39,027 nt of DNA, from the NCBI GenBank assembly GCA_947259785.1, contig CAMYNQ010000011.1:1-39027 (forward strand), read 5' to 3'. The stretch's first letter is position 1, and each line of letters begins with the position of its first letter. Source of the DNA: an uncultured Chromatiaceae bacterium. Its GTDB lineage: Bacteria > Pseudomonadota > Gammaproteobacteria > Tenderiales > Tenderiaceae. Positions 26,692-36,116 of this stretch are shown here, piece after piece. The notes beneath the pieces are model-generated. The model searched no databases. It was given only the letters and a program-made list of their open reading frames with translations, and was not told the origin of the DNA. Position numbers and translations under genes: made by a program.

Positions 26692-29600
26692 CTATTCCGT
26701 TGCGCACCGAGGCCGGGTGCACAGTAGGACCATTTTTCGTGCGTCCAGCGCTGTAACCCTGCCGTCGCCATCCAGGTCGCAGGCACTTCCACAGCTGGAT
26801 TCTGCAACCGACTTGTTGCGGTCCGCCAACAGGATATCGAGATCATTGCGATCGATGTCCTCGTCACCATCGAGATCGCCTGGAATTGTCTGTGCCGCGG
26901 GCAGGAAGGCAGCGAAGGGCGTGAAGTGATTGACGTCGAAGGTGGCGGTGTTGTTCAACCAGTTGATATGGATATTGCTGATCCCTGAATCGGGGTCTGT
27001 ATGGTAGACCCACTGTTGGTCACTGACTCGGAAGAAGCCGATCTTGAGATCGGCCTCGAACGCCTCCTGGGTCATATCCGCTGGTTTGTGGAACTGAAGG
27101 GTGATCGCCGCCCTGTGGTTGACGTCGATCTGCACACCTCCATCCTCAAAGGAAAAATCATAGACCGCGCTCGCGGTCTGATTGTTATTACCGGCTACGG
27201 TATCGCCGGGATTACCGTAGCGCGTGACGGTCAGCTTCACGGCTTGGCTATCGGCGCCGGTGAGGGCGAACGGCGGGATGTAGGCCTTGGTATTGTCCTG
27301 CGTACCCATGATGGTGCTGTCGCCGCCAATGGCATTGAAGAAATTGGTAGTGGACGTGTCAAGCAGATTGCTTGCGACCTCAACGCTGAAGGTCGCGCTT
27401 GCAGGATTGCCTGGCAGCACGGGCACGATGCCCTCGGTGATGCCGATCCACACAAGCGTTTCGTTTGCCTCTACTGTGCAGCTGGCGAGATACTTGCTGG
27501 CAGTGACTTGTTGCCAGTTGAACGAACTGCAACCCGCTGCGGTATCCAGCCCACGCGAGTCAATCACCGGGGCGGACAAAAGGTCACGGTCCGAGGTGAT
27601 GGTGACCGACAGGGTCTTGACGCCTGCGGTCTCATCGACCGTGGAGGCGCTGTCGAACAAGGGTGGTGTCTGCTGGATTACGATCGGATCGGCAATGGTC
27701 AGCGCCTGGGCGGGGTTCAGGATTAGCACCCCGGCTGGGGGGTGTTGCACCGTTGAGTAGCCTGGCGCGTTAATCCCCAGCACATAGTCGCCGGCGGGCA
27801 GATCCCCGATGCTGAAGTCGCCGCCGATGGTGCTGCCGATCTTGTGGCTGTTCAGGGCCGGGTTGTAGGCCACCACTTGTGCGTTGTTGATCGCCGCGCC
27901 GGTTGCGTCTTCCACGCGGCCGGCGATGGAACCCGCCATGGAATCGAGGGCGATGTCATAGCTGGTGGCCGGTTCGACGACGCTTACCGCCCCGGAAAAC
28001 GTCGCGTAACCCGGCTTGCTGGCCAGGAGCTGATAGTCGTCTGCCGCAAGCCCGCTGATGGTGTAAGCACCGGCACCATCGCTTATGCCGGCTTTGCCGT
28101 TGGCGGTGATCTCAACCCTGGCACCGGCGAGCGGTAGCCCGGTGGTCGCGTCGCTCACCACGCCACTGAGCGTGGCGCCGCTGGCAAGATTGATATCTTG
28201 CACTGTGGTGGCACCGCTTAACACCGTAATCCCTGGGTAGATCTGGGTGACAAAGCCGTCGGAGATGGCCCGCAGGGTGTAGCTGCCGGCGGGTAGCTTG
28301 TCAAAACCGTAGGCGGATTTGAATTCTGGACTGGCGATCGCATCGCCAAGAAGGAAATCGCTAGGGTTGTTCTCGTTAATGGCGATTATCCGCGTACGTT
28401 GCGGGTTAAACCGCGCCCCCGCAGGGTAGGTGATAACACCCTGCAGGGCGCCGCTGTTCATAAGCGGAGGTAAGCTGAAATCCTGATCGGTGAGCATCTC
28501 TCCTACAGAAAGAACCCACCTGTGTTTTCCATGAAACACGGCGTACCAACCTCTATCTGTTTCATAAGACGAATATGGCGCCGCATCGATAATGCCTGGT
28601 GGCAGAGCCATCTGGTAGTCGCCGATCACCTCCGTTGGGGCCGCCGCGAAATAATCGGTATAGCCATCGTCGATGGTAGTAAAATCGACGATCTGACTGT
28701 CTAGGTCGAGTAGAGCTTGATCGCGGTTGTCGGCGCCGCCTCGCAGAGCCACGATGCCGGTATCACATCCTTGCAGGTGTTCTGACTCCACATAAGCAGG
28801 CAGCAAGATACCTGCGCTATCTTTATGGCAGGTATTGGCTAGGAAATCGATCACCTTACCAGAGACCACCGTCCCCTGACCGGACGTCTGCATCACTAGA
28901 TCGACGTCGGTCAGTTCGCCCGAGGTCACGATCACATCGCTCTGACTGGGCGTGATCCAGCCTTCCTTGACAGCCCGCACGGTGTATTCGCCCGGGGGTA
29001 GGAAGTCCAGAGTATATTGCCCAAAGGCATCGGTGAAGATCTGGTCGTCACCCAGCTCATAGCCGTCCGTCTCGAAGCCGTCAAATTCGATCTCCGCACC
29101 AACGATTGGCGTGCCGGCCGCGTCGGTGACCACGCCTTCGATGCCACCAGATTCTGGCATTACCATATCCGGCGCTTGGGTACAGGACTGCCCGGGAGTC
29201 ACCGTCAGCGGGCCGACGAAACGTCGGCCGCTGCCATACTTCACCCCATTGAGGACCGCCGGCCTGAGATTCCACTGGTCGATGTAGACGTAGGCCTGGT
29301 CGGTCGCGGGCAAATAGCCCAGGGTGTAATAACCCTGAGAATCGGTCCGGTCGTCCGGGTCATCAAGGATGCCGATGCGTGGATCGACCTCGACTCCCGG
29401 AATGCCAGCGCCCTGGTCGTTGACGATGCGCCCCTGGATGCAACCGCCCTCGGCCAGGGTGAAATCGGGTCCGCGCACGCCGGCGAGCGTGGCCTGGTAA
29501 AGCTCAGGGGCATACTGGGCCTCGTATTGCGTCGCGCCGATTTGGGCTCTCTCTGTTGATACCGCGTAGAACTTGCCGGGCGAGGATAGTAACCAAAGCC

Positions 29601-30123
29601 GGTAAAGGCCATTTTGGTCGCTACCAACGGGGTGCCAGTCGCGGCCATCGTCCACCCACTCGCCGTGGCCGATCACCGAGGCGTTCGGAATCGGTGTACC
29701 GCCTTCGGTCAGCACATAGCCCCAAATATAGCCGGCCTCGCGCAGTTGTAGATCCATACCAGGCGTCTCGGCATTGTCGAAGACCTGAACATGGTAGAGA
29801 TCGGCCTGAGCGAAGTGCCGTCCGCTACTATCCATACTGCCTGTCATGACATGGACGTGGTATTGCCGCGCCTCGAGATTGATGAACTGGTAATCACCGT
29901 TGGCATCGGTGCTGGTGCCGGCGACATAGTTCCAGGCGTTTTCTCCGGCCCAGTTGGGGTCTGCGCTTTGATACAGCTGTACCGTGACGTCTTGCAGGGC
30001 AGCATTGGTGTCGTGTTCCGTGACGGATCCCGAAAGCGAACCGGCAGCGGCAACAACGCCAGCAGTTGCGAGCAGCATCAGAAAAAGGACACCACGGAAG
30101 ATGGAAAAGTATGGCGTGCGCAT
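26692..30123 (-). CDS. large exported dockerin protein with carboxypeptidase-regulatory-like repeats
   Basis: A 1143-residue protein. Signal peptide 1-27 (ending VVAAA). It then has a string of beta-sandwich carboxypeptidase-regulatory-like/SpaA-like repeats, each of the form 'G.V.D..G.P..GA.V......G...TDA.G.Y.L..LP.G.Y': for example GGIEGVVTDAAGTPIVGAEI, DIFTDAFGQYTLDF (written here in shortened form) and GVVSDATTGLPLAGARVEI. A different beta domain of about 250 residues precedes the C-terminus. The last 65 residues are a type I dockerin: DLDGDEDIDRND and DLDGDGRVTALD are two calcium-binding loops. No PEP-CTERM motif is present, so anchoring probably depends on a cohesin partner, and the next gene (cohesin-like) is a candidate. 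Base composition is visibly GC-richer than in the flanking intergenic DNA. Confidence 0.85.
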   Translation of the reverse strand: MRTPYFSIFRGVLFLMLLATAGVVAAAGSLSGSVTEHDTNAALQDVTVQLYQSADPNWAGENAWNYVAGTSTDANGDYQFINLEARQYHVHVMTGSMDSSGRHFAQADLYHVQVFDNAETPGMDLQLREAGYIWGYVLTEGGTPIPNASVIGHGEWVDDGRDWHPVGSDQNGLYRLWLLSSPGKFYAVSTERAQIGATQYEAQYAPELYQATLAGVRGPDFTLAEGGCIQGRIVNDQGAGIPGVEVDPRIGILDDPDDRTDSQGYYTLGYLPATDQAYVYIDQWNLRPAVLNGVKYGSGRRFVGPLTVTPGQSCTQAPDMVMPESGGIEGVVTDAAGTPIVGAEIEFDGFETDGYELGDDQIFTDAFGQYTLDFLPPGEYTVRAVKEGWITPSQSDVIVTSGELTDVDLVMQTSGQGTVVSGKVIDFLANTCHKDSAGILLPAYVESEHLQGCDTGIVALRGGADNRDQALLDLDSQIVDFTTIDDGYTDYFAAAPTEVIGDYQMALPPGIIDAAPYSSYETDRGWYAVFHGKHRWVLSVGEMLTDQDFSLPPLMNSGALQGVITYPAGARFNPQRTRIIAINENNPSDFLLGDAIASPEFKSAYGFDKLPAGSYTLRAISDGFVTQIYPGITVLSGATTVQDINLASGATLSGVVSDATTGLPLAGARVEITANGKAGISDGAGAYTISGLAADDYQLLASKPGYATFSGAVSVVEPATSYDIALDSMAGSIAGRVEDATGAAINNAQVVAYNPALNSHKIGSTIGGDFSIGDLPAGDYVLGINAPGYSTVQHPPAGVLILNPAQALTIADPIVIQQTPPLFDSASTVDETAGVKTLSVTITSDRDLLSAPVIDSRGLDTAAGCSSFNWQQVTASKYLASCTVEANETLVWIGITEGIVPVLPGNPASATFSVEVASNLLDTSTTNFFNAIGGDSTIMGTQDNTKAYIPPFALTGADSQAVKLTVTRYGNPGDTVAGNNNQTASAVYDFSFEDGGVQIDVNHRAAITLQFHKPADMTQEAFEADLKIGFFRVSDQQWVYHTDPDSGISNIHINWLNNTATFDVNHFTPFAAFLPAAQTIPGDLDGDEDIDRNDLDILLADRNKSVAESSCGSACDLDGDGRVTALDARKMVLLCTRPRCATE

Positions 30124-30210
30124 TATGTGACCTCCCTGTCAAATGCAGCTTCGGCTTTGTAGCCGGTTCCCCAACACCACCTCAACTGCGGTGGTCAGAG
30201 ATAGCTTCTG
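30124..30210 (-). promoter_or_regulatory. structured 5' leader of the dockerin gene
   Basis: On the minus strand the leader before ATG 30123 has a perfect hairpin ACCACC-8-GGTGGT, then a second CGGC-TACAAA-GCCG stem, then GGGAGGTCAC before the ATG. Two consecutive stem-loops close to a strong ribosome site could control translation or protect the transcript. I compared it by eye with c-di-GMP-I riboswitch conserved blocks and do not find them; no known riboswitch class is claimed. Confidence 0.35.
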
Positions 30211-30833
30211 CCAACAATGTTCATTGAAAGCGTAGGCAACAAGTTATATTCCTGCAAGGAAATCATGCGAGAGTGTCGCCTATATATCAAAACCATACCC
30301 GTACCAGCGCTAACCAACCTTGATACATGTACATACTTTAAGTCGCTTGTGCTTCTGCTTAGCCGCCAGTTAACCTGGACGCTGAATGTCAGCTTCAGTT
30401 CGTTTTGTCTTTAGATCACATGAACCTGGATGTCCGCCTTCAGTAGAATGACCCGTTCGAACTTCGTAGATTGATCAGGCAATTGCGATTAATTGTTCTT
30501 CTACAGGCTGCCCACGTCAACGGCCGCTATAGGGTGCGGTTTCAATCGGTCGTTGATACAATATTCTAAATTTGCGCGCCTGACCGAAGATTAATAAGTG
30601 ATTGATTCATTTTAATGTACGCTATCAGAATTGTCTTACGACTAGTTAGTCCAGAGTAATTGTCTGGGGTTGGCTATGAATTTAGAGGGCCGCTTCTTCA
30701 GTGGCAGCTCAATGACCAGCCGCTCATTGTTGCTTAACTGACACGTTGATACGCTGAACCGACAAAGTCGCTTGGTCATTAGACCGTCAGTTTCCCTCGG
30801 TAATCACACTACTACAGATAATGCCAATTCTCT
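30211..30833. other. intergenic region between dockerin gene and sensor-kinase gene end
   Basis: About 620 AT-rich bases with no ORF that has both a ribosome site and domain signature. A 65-codon plus frame (30217-30414) contains cysteine-rich, non-repetitive residues and no recognisable family. It probably holds the promoter of the dockerin/cohesin unit, but no sigma-type boxes can be placed with confidence. Confidence 0.5.
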
Positions 30834-30857
30834 AAAAACGCCTGCCTTGCTGCAGGC
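30834..30857 (-). terminator. intrinsic terminator of the sensor-kinase gene
   Basis: Read on the minus strand, six bases after the kinase stop (TAG at 30864-30866), GCCTGC-AGCAAG-GCAGGC forms a perfect six-base stem with a six-base loop, followed by G and TTTTT. Stem, spacing and T-run match a Rho-independent terminator and show that the kinase transcript ends here. Confidence 0.8.
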
Positions 30858-30863
30858 TTTATT

Positions 30864-33017
30864 CTATAGTGCCGGCAGGCGAATATAAAAGGTTGAGCCG
30901 TGTCCTTCTATGGAGTCAAGACCGATAGTTCCATTCATTTTCTCGATGATGGTTTGGCTGATGGACAAGCCTAGGCCTGTTCCTCCCTGGGCGCGGGTAT
31001 CTGATGAGTCAAGCTGGGTAAATTTTTCAAATAAAACAGTTTTAAAGTCCTCTGGAATACCGGGACCATTGTCTGTAACACTGACACGGAAGTATTTGTC
31101 CTCCCTATCAAGCTCGATGCTGACAATATCCCCACTGGGTGAGAATTTTGAGGCATTAGAAATAAGATTAGCCATTACCTGGGAAAAACGATCTGGATCC
31201 ACACTTACGTTTGCCGCAGCTAATTGGGGCTTGAATTCAAGCCGTATATTTAGTTGTTCTGCATAGGCTTGATTGATCTCTATAGAGTTTTTCAGCAAAG
31301 CTACGAGGTCAACTTCTTGCATATTAAAGGGCATCTTGCCTGCTTCCAGCTTTTCAATATCGAGTATGTCGTTGATGAGTTGTAATAAACGATTGCTATT
31401 ACGTTGACTGATTTCCAGAAGCTCACAGGCTTGGCTGGGTAGCTGACCGGCCATACCCCCGAGTATCAATCCGAGTGAACCATTAATAGCGGTCAGTGGC
31501 GTACGTAATTCATGACTCACGGTAGAAACAAACTCATTTTTCAAGGCATCAACTTTTTTACGCTCAGAGATATCACGTACTGTTGCCAAAATCACATCGC
31601 CATTGAGAAAGCTAATGCGTTGAGCATGGACCTCAGCATCAAAATATTGATTTTGATGGGGGCGCCGCGCGCGCCACTCAAAAAACATACGCTTACCATC
31701 ATTTATCTGGCGCCAGATCTCAGCAAGGCTTTGTATCTGATCTCCAGGTTCAGAGAGGTCATCGGCAATAGTCATGTTGATAGCTTCATCTGCTGTCACG
31801 CCGAACATTTCCAGCATGCGTTGATTGACATCCATGATTGAACCATCCAGGCCATGGATAAATATGGCGTCATAGGCGCTATCAAAAACACGGCGTAGGG
31901 CATTCTCAGATGTACTGAGAGCTTGTTCTGCACGTTTGCGCTCTGATAGTTCCTGCTTGAGCTCCTGGGTGCGTTGGCGCACTTGGCGTTTTAAGGCAAT
32001 GTTCCAGGATAGAATGGCACCAATGATAATTAGGGCGATGAGTATGCCTGTAATGATCAAGAAGCGGCGATCAGGTACCCAAGTGGTTGTCGGCTTAAAC
32101 CCCACCCATTGTTTGAGAATTGCTTTGTCTTGTTCTGGTTTAATGGTATTAAGTGCTTTCTGTAGAATAACCGCCAATTCGGGCCAGTCTGAGCGGATGG
32201 CAAAGGCATAACGACCAAAATAACCGCTTTCGCCCGCTACCCTTAGGTTGGTAATGCCTTCTTTTTCCATGGTGTAGGTTGCTGTCGCCAGGTTGGCAAC
32301 CATGGCATCAACCATGCCAAACGAGACTTTTTGTAGCCCGGTTTTCATATCAGCGACAAGATCCAGCTCAAGTTCGGGATAATCATTGCTGAGATGATCT
32401 TGCCAGATGTAACCTGAAATCACGGCAACACGTAGGCCCTTCAGTTTTTCCAGGCTCAGTGTTGCATCGAGATCGTTGCGCACAATAATCACTCCCGGCA
32501 ATTCGATGTGTGGCGTGGTGAAGTTCATATATTCGCGCCGTTGTGGGCTTTCGGAAGCTGCGCCAAACATGTCGACATTGCGCGCTTCAGCAGCATCAAG
32601 CACATCGCTCCAGGTGTCCAGTCTTTCAATCTGGATAGTGATCCCCAGAATCTCTTCCAGCAGCCGCGTGTAATCAGCGGCAATGCCCTGATAACGACCG
32701 TTTTCATCCAGGTATTCTATAGGGGGGAAATCGGGGTCAGGTGCCAGTCTTATTATCGGGTGACGCTCAAGCCATTCGCGCTCCTGCGAGGTTATAATGT
32801 CGTGTTTTTGAGCGGCTGCCGCATGAGCCCAGCTTGGTGATAATAAAAACAAAATAAACAAGGAACATGCAATAAAAGTTTGCCAGGGCGCAAATAGGAA
32901 ATGAATGTTTTTATGCTTGGTGATGTCAGTCAACACAGCTTTCTCGGTAAAACCCCTGATAGATATGACTATATATCTTAGTCGATTAGGCCATACCTTA
33001 TGTCTCGGCTCAGACAC
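30864..33017 (-). CDS. BvgS-like sensor histidine kinase (SBP3 periplasmic domain, PAS, HisKA, HATPase)
   Basis: A 717-residue protein if GTG 33017 is the start; a TTG at 32933 (residue 29) gives a more normal signal segment (FLFAPWQTFIACSLFILFLL...AHA). Domain order: signal/anchor, a solute-binding-type (SBP_bac_3) periplasmic domain (about 75-305, IIRLAPDPDFPPIEYLDENG and GYIWQDHLSNDYPELELDLV), one membrane helix (about 323-346), a coiled linker, PAS (about 373-485), HisKA with FVSTVSHELRTPLTAINGS, and HATPase with DNGPGIPEDF and GGTGLGLSISQTI. BvgS-type kinases use bound ligands to switch kinase activity. There is no receiver or Hpt domain and no response regulator next door, so the partner is elsewhere. 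The gene stands alone with its own terminator. Confidence 0.92.
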   Translation of the reverse strand: MSEPRHKVWPNRLRYIVISIRGFTEKAVLTDITKHKNIHFLFAPWQTFIACSLFILFLLSPSWAHAAAAQKHDIITSQEREWLERHPIIRLAPDPDFPPIEYLDENGRYQGIAADYTRLLEEILGITIQIERLDTWSDVLDAAEARNVDMFGAASESPQRREYMNFTTPHIELPGVIIVRNDLDATLSLEKLKGLRVAVISGYIWQDHLSNDYPELELDLVADMKTGLQKVSFGMVDAMVANLATATYTMEKEGITNLRVAGESGYFGRYAFAIRSDWPELAVILQKALNTIKPEQDKAILKQWVGFKPTTTWVPDRRFLIITGILIALIIIGAILSWNIALKRQVRQRTQELKQELSERKRAEQALSTSENALRRVFDSAYDAIFIHGLDGSIMDVNQRMLEMFGVTADEAINMTIADDLSEPGDQIQSLAEIWRQINDGKRMFFEWRARRPHQNQYFDAEVHAQRISFLNGDVILATVRDISERKKVDALKNEFVSTVSHELRTPLTAINGSLGLILGGMAGQLPSQACELLEISQRNSNRLLQLINDILDIEKLEAGKMPFNMQEVDLVALLKNSIEINQAYAEQLNIRLEFKPQLAAANVSVDPDRFSQVMANLISNASKFSPSGDIVSIELDREDKYFRVSVTDNGPGIPEDFKTVLFEKFTQLDSSDTRAQGGTGLGLSISQTIIEKMNGTIGLDSIEGHGSTFYIRLPAL

Positions 33018-33332
33018 GCTGAGCTAAAGCCTTATCACCTGACTAAAAATCGAGTAATTTATTCAATTGATCAGTTTTTTGATGAAGGCTCTGCCTTCAG
33101 CCTTACTTTTCTCATCTTCCGGGCTGTCTTGCAGGTTATTGCTCATAGTCTATTTCGATGGTTTTTTGAACGACTCAGGCTCGCCTGTTGTAATTTAGCA
33201 TAATGTGTTTGTTATTAAATATGCTGGATCGCTTTGATTATGTTTGGGGGGACGGTGTTGGTTCTGCGCATGCTGGTAACTATTGTTTCCTGCGTGGGGG
33301 GCAAAGGCGTGCTCACCCTACAAGGCTAATTT
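33018..33332. other. divergent intergenic region between kinase and amidohydrolase genes
   Basis: About 315 bases that must contain the promoters of both flanking genes. A plus-strand frame starting in the kinase gene (33000-33203) has no ribosome site or domain match. No clear operator symmetry is seen. Confidence 0.45.
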
Positions 33333-34556
33333 ATGAATAGACGACGATTTGTTTCACTGATAGGTGCCAGCGGTTTTGGTTTGCTTGGGTGGCGTTTTTG
33401 GCCCGACGACGGTATCTGGAATCCATGCCTGCCAGAGGCAACCCCCGCCGAGTTGTTACAGCATGATATTGTGCAGTCGGCCTGGCAGGGGGTTAATCCC
33501 GATTTGATGTGGGACAGCCATGTTCACCTGATTGGTACTGGCGATAGTGGTAGTGGTGTCTGGGTCAATCCCGAAATGCAGTCACTGCTACATCCGATTC
33601 AATATACCCAGTTCAGGTTTTATCTCAACGCTAGTTGTGTCAGCTCTGATCAGGGGGTTGATTATGCTTATGTCGACCGACTGCTGCGCCTGCATCACGA
33701 TTTCCGCCCTGGATCGAAATTGATGTTACTGGCCTTTGATCACTACCACGACCAGCAGGGGCAGCAGCATCAGGCACACAGTCCTTTCCATGTACCCAAT
33801 GCTTATGCTGCTGAAATGGTGCGTCGTCATCCTGAGTCTTTTGAATGGATGGCCTCCATCCATCCATATCGCGAAGATTGTGTCGAGGCACTGCAACAGG
33901 CGGTGTTGCAAGGGGCGAGGGCAGTGAAATGGTTGCCAGGGGCGATGGGCATCGATCCATCATCACCACAGTGCGATCGCTTTTATGCGGCACTGGTTAA
34001 GCATGGTATGCCGCTGCTCAGCCATGCAGGCATGGAGATGGCAGTCAATGTTGAAGGCGGTGAACGGCTCAATAATCCGTTGTTATTGCGCCGGCCACTG
34101 GAACAAGGCGTAAAGGTCATCATTGCCCATTGTGCCTCCATTGGTGAGAGCGAAGATATTGAGAGCAACAGTAAGCTTAGGTTACACAATTTAGAACTGT
34201 TTGCCCGGCTGATGGCCGAGAAGGCGTATGAGGGCAGGTTGTTTGGTGATATCTCTGCCATCCTGCAGGTCAACCGTAAGCTAGAGGTAATCGAACGCAT
34301 ATATCAAACCGAGGCCTGGCAGCCGCGCCTGATCAATGGTTCTGACTACCCTTTGCCTGGCGTCATGCCGGTCTTCAATCTGCAGTGGTTTGTCGAGGCC
34401 GGTTATCTGCCTGAGGCTGAGGCCCGCTTGTTATCCAGTATTCGACGCTATAATCCTCTATTGTTCGATTTTGTGCTTAAACGACGCCTGGATATCAAGG
34501 GCAGCAGAATGGCGACAACTGTTTTCGAGTCAAGACGAACCTTTATGGCCGATTAG
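33333..34556 (+). CDS. exported metal-dependent amidohydrolase (amidohydrolase-2 family)
   Basis: A 407-residue protein. The N-terminus NRRRFVSLIGASGFGLLGW resembles a Tat signal or lipobox-free anchor (RRRF), pointing to export in folded form. The enzyme begins DSHVHLIGTGDSG (metal-binding HxH, about residue 62) and contains WMASIHPYREDCVEAL, GARAVKWLPGAMGIDPSSPQ, LLSHAGMEMAV, VKVIIAHCASIGE and INGSDYPLPGV (final Asp). These motifs fit the PF04909 TIM-barrel hydrolases/decarboxylases; the substrate cannot be predicted. No neighbour in the same orientation supplies a pathway. The first ATG at 33333 has AAGG nine bases upstream. Confidence 0.85.
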   Translation: MNRRRFVSLIGASGFGLLGWRFWPDDGIWNPCLPEATPAELLQHDIVQSAWQGVNPDLMWDSHVHLIGTGDSGSGVWVNPEMQSLLHPIQYTQFRFYLNASCVSSDQGVDYAYVDRLLRLHHDFRPGSKLMLLAFDHYHDQQGQQHQAHSPFHVPNAYAAEMVRRHPESFEWMASIHPYREDCVEALQQAVLQGARAVKWLPGAMGIDPSSPQCDRFYAALVKHGMPLLSHAGMEMAVNVEGGERLNNPLLLRRPLEQGVKVIIAHCASIGESEDIESNSKLRLHNLELFARLMAEKAYEGRLFGDISAILQVNRKLEVIERIYQTEAWQPRLINGSDYPLPGVMPVFNLQWFVEAGYLPEAEARLLSSIRRYNPLLFDFVLKRRLDIKGSRMATTVFESRRTFMAD

Positions 34557-34659
34557 GTTGGTGATTAAATAGAAAAAACGCTGGCACTTGCAAGTCCAAT
34601 GAATCTCAGACAGTGATGGCATTGAGAGGAGGCTTTATTGGGAAAATAGATCTGTCCGC

Positions 34660-35505
34660 ATGTATTCTAGAGTTATGAAATCCGGACGTGTCAGCCATAC
34701 TGCTCTGAAGGTGGGGCTTATCATGATTGCACTCTATGAGAAGCAAGAATGGAAGTTGCGCCTGCCCCAGGGCTTGGCAGCGCTCACTGAGCGTTTAATC
34801 TTGGCGGCGGGCGTCTTTGGCTATGGTCGTCGAATGCTCAATCTGAACAAGAAACCCTGGGCGCTGCGTCTCTACGAACGCTCAGAATCCAAGATGGGCA
34901 TCTTCGATGGGGTTGGGGAACGCAAGCTCTTTATGGATGAGCAGGTATTGGCTGCGATCGAGGCTGGTGCCAAACAGGTTCTGGTGTTGGGCGCAGGCTT
35001 TGACACGCTTTGCCTGCGGCTGGCGCCGCAGTTTCCGCACGTTAAGTTTTTTGAGGTGGATCATCCAGCCACGTCCGCGGCTAAGGCAAAAGGTGTTAGG
35101 CAGGAGGGGCAGCCGCAAAACATGCACCTGTTAGCAGCCGATCTTACCGAAATTCCGTTGTCGGAACTCATGAACAAGACTGAACGTTGGGATAGCGGTG
35201 TTCGGTCGGTTGTTGTGGCTGAAGGGCTGTTTATCTATTTAAAGGAAGAGGCAGTACTGCAAGTATTCCGTGAGGTAGCTGCGTGTACGGGACCAGGCAC
35301 CCGGGTTGCATTTTCACATGGGATTTCGATCAAAGAGTATCGCTTCGAAAACGCAATGATGCGGCTGATTGGCGAGCCATGGTTATCATCGTGCAAGAAT
35401 GCAGATCTGCCTGGCTACATTGGCCCAGGTTGGTCGGTGATCGCAATACATGGGCCGAGCTCTAGGCGCAGTCTTGAGGCTTTCGCTGTTGCAGAGAAAC
35501 GCTAG
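34660..35505 (+). CDS. class I SAM-dependent methyltransferase (leucine carboxyl methyltransferase-like)
   Basis: A 281-residue protein from ATG 34660; ATG 34675 and 34723 are in frame and could be the true starts, as the first 20 residues are not conserved. The SAM-binding motif is QVLVLGAGFDTLCLRL (106-121), followed by FFEVDHPATSAAKAK (130-144) and LAADLTEI, and later VVAEGLFIYL, all typical of PF04072/LCM-like O-methyltransferases in bacteria. The substrate is unknown; a carboxyl or hydroxyl methyl acceptor is likely. The gene is separate from its neighbours: 103 bases after the amidohydrolase and convergent with the next gene. Confidence 0.85.
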   Translation: MYSRVMKSGRVSHTALKVGLIMIALYEKQEWKLRLPQGLAALTERLILAAGVFGYGRRMLNLNKKPWALRLYERSESKMGIFDGVGERKLFMDEQVLAAIEAGAKQVLVLGAGFDTLCLRLAPQFPHVKFFEVDHPATSAAKAKGVRQEGQPQNMHLLAADLTEIPLSELMNKTERWDSGVRSVVVAEGLFIYLKEEAVLQVFREVAACTGPGTRVAFSHGISIKEYRFENAMMRLIGEPWLSSCKNADLPGYIGPGWSVIAIHGPSSRRSLEAFAVAEKR

Positions 35506-35522
35506 ACCTAGGCCCTTTCGTC

Positions 35523-35975
35523 CTATTGGGCGTGCAATCTTTCACCATTCTCTTGCATCCATTCCGCCAATTTTTGCATTGAGGCAGCAGTCAACTCTTC
35601 CTCTATTTCTTTAATTAAAGATCCTTTAAATAAATATCTTGCCTCACCTTCTACAATGAGGTCTTGCGTCCCTGCAAGTGTATATGTACAACGCCAACTA
35701 CGTGATAAGCGATTTCCTTCAACTTTCGGCGAAGTGAGTGGAACAAGGGTGCGGGAATCAAAACGACGATCAGTATTTGAAACATCTTTTTTTAGAAATT
35801 CGATAATTTCTTTGCGGCCAATACATTTTGGATCTGGGCTACCAACATTTAAATATGTAGCATCTATGGCAAAGTATTTTTCGAGCCTAGACCAATCGTC
35901 ATCTTGGATAGTGGCTTCAAATTCAGCGGCAAATTCTTCGAAGATATTAATAATGTCCATATGTGTAGGCCTCAT
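35523..35975 (-). CDS. SnoaL-like/NTF2-fold protein
   Basis: A 150-residue protein with the NTF2-like layout: a helix with FEEFAAEFEATIQDDDWSRL, then YFAIDATYLNVGSPD, CIGRKEIIEFLKK, a long strand hairpin SRSWRCTYTLAGTQDLIVEG, and EARYLFKGSLIKEIEEELT. SnoaL-like proteins are small cyclases, isomerases or binding proteins, so the role is undefined. The ATG at 35975 is first in frame. It converges with the LCM-type methyltransferase gene and is low in GC compared with it, as are the next two minus-strand genes. Confidence 0.75.
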   Translation of the reverse strand: MRPTHMDIINIFEEFAAEFEATIQDDDWSRLEKYFAIDATYLNVGSPDPKCIGRKEIIEFLKKDVSNTDRRFDSRTLVPLTSPKVEGNRLSRSWRCTYTLAGTQDLIVEGEARYLFKGSLIKEIEEELTAASMQKLAEWMQENGERLHAQ

Positions 35976-36116
35976 GTTTTGCTTAACTGAACCGCCATGG
36001 CAGTGTTTGATTTGTGATGTTTAGAGTGCAAACAAAGGGCTGTCAAGCCTGTCCGATTCGACTATGCTTGATAGGTGGTATTGTAAACTTAATATCCACA
36101 TATAAGTGTATAGCTT

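Noticed and set aside
27001-27726. Plus-strand open frame of 241 codons inside the dockerin gene
   Set aside because: It is antisense to a gene with clear signal peptide, repeats and dockerin loops. GC-rich reverse strands often stay open by chance.
30124-30210. c-di-GMP-I (GEMM) riboswitch before the dockerin gene
   Set aside because: PEP-CTERM surface genes often have one, so I looked for it. The conserved GGGCAAACC and ACGCAAAGCC blocks are absent.
30217-30414. Plus-strand 65-codon frame in the long intergenic region
   Set aside because: No start signal, no domain and atypical composition.
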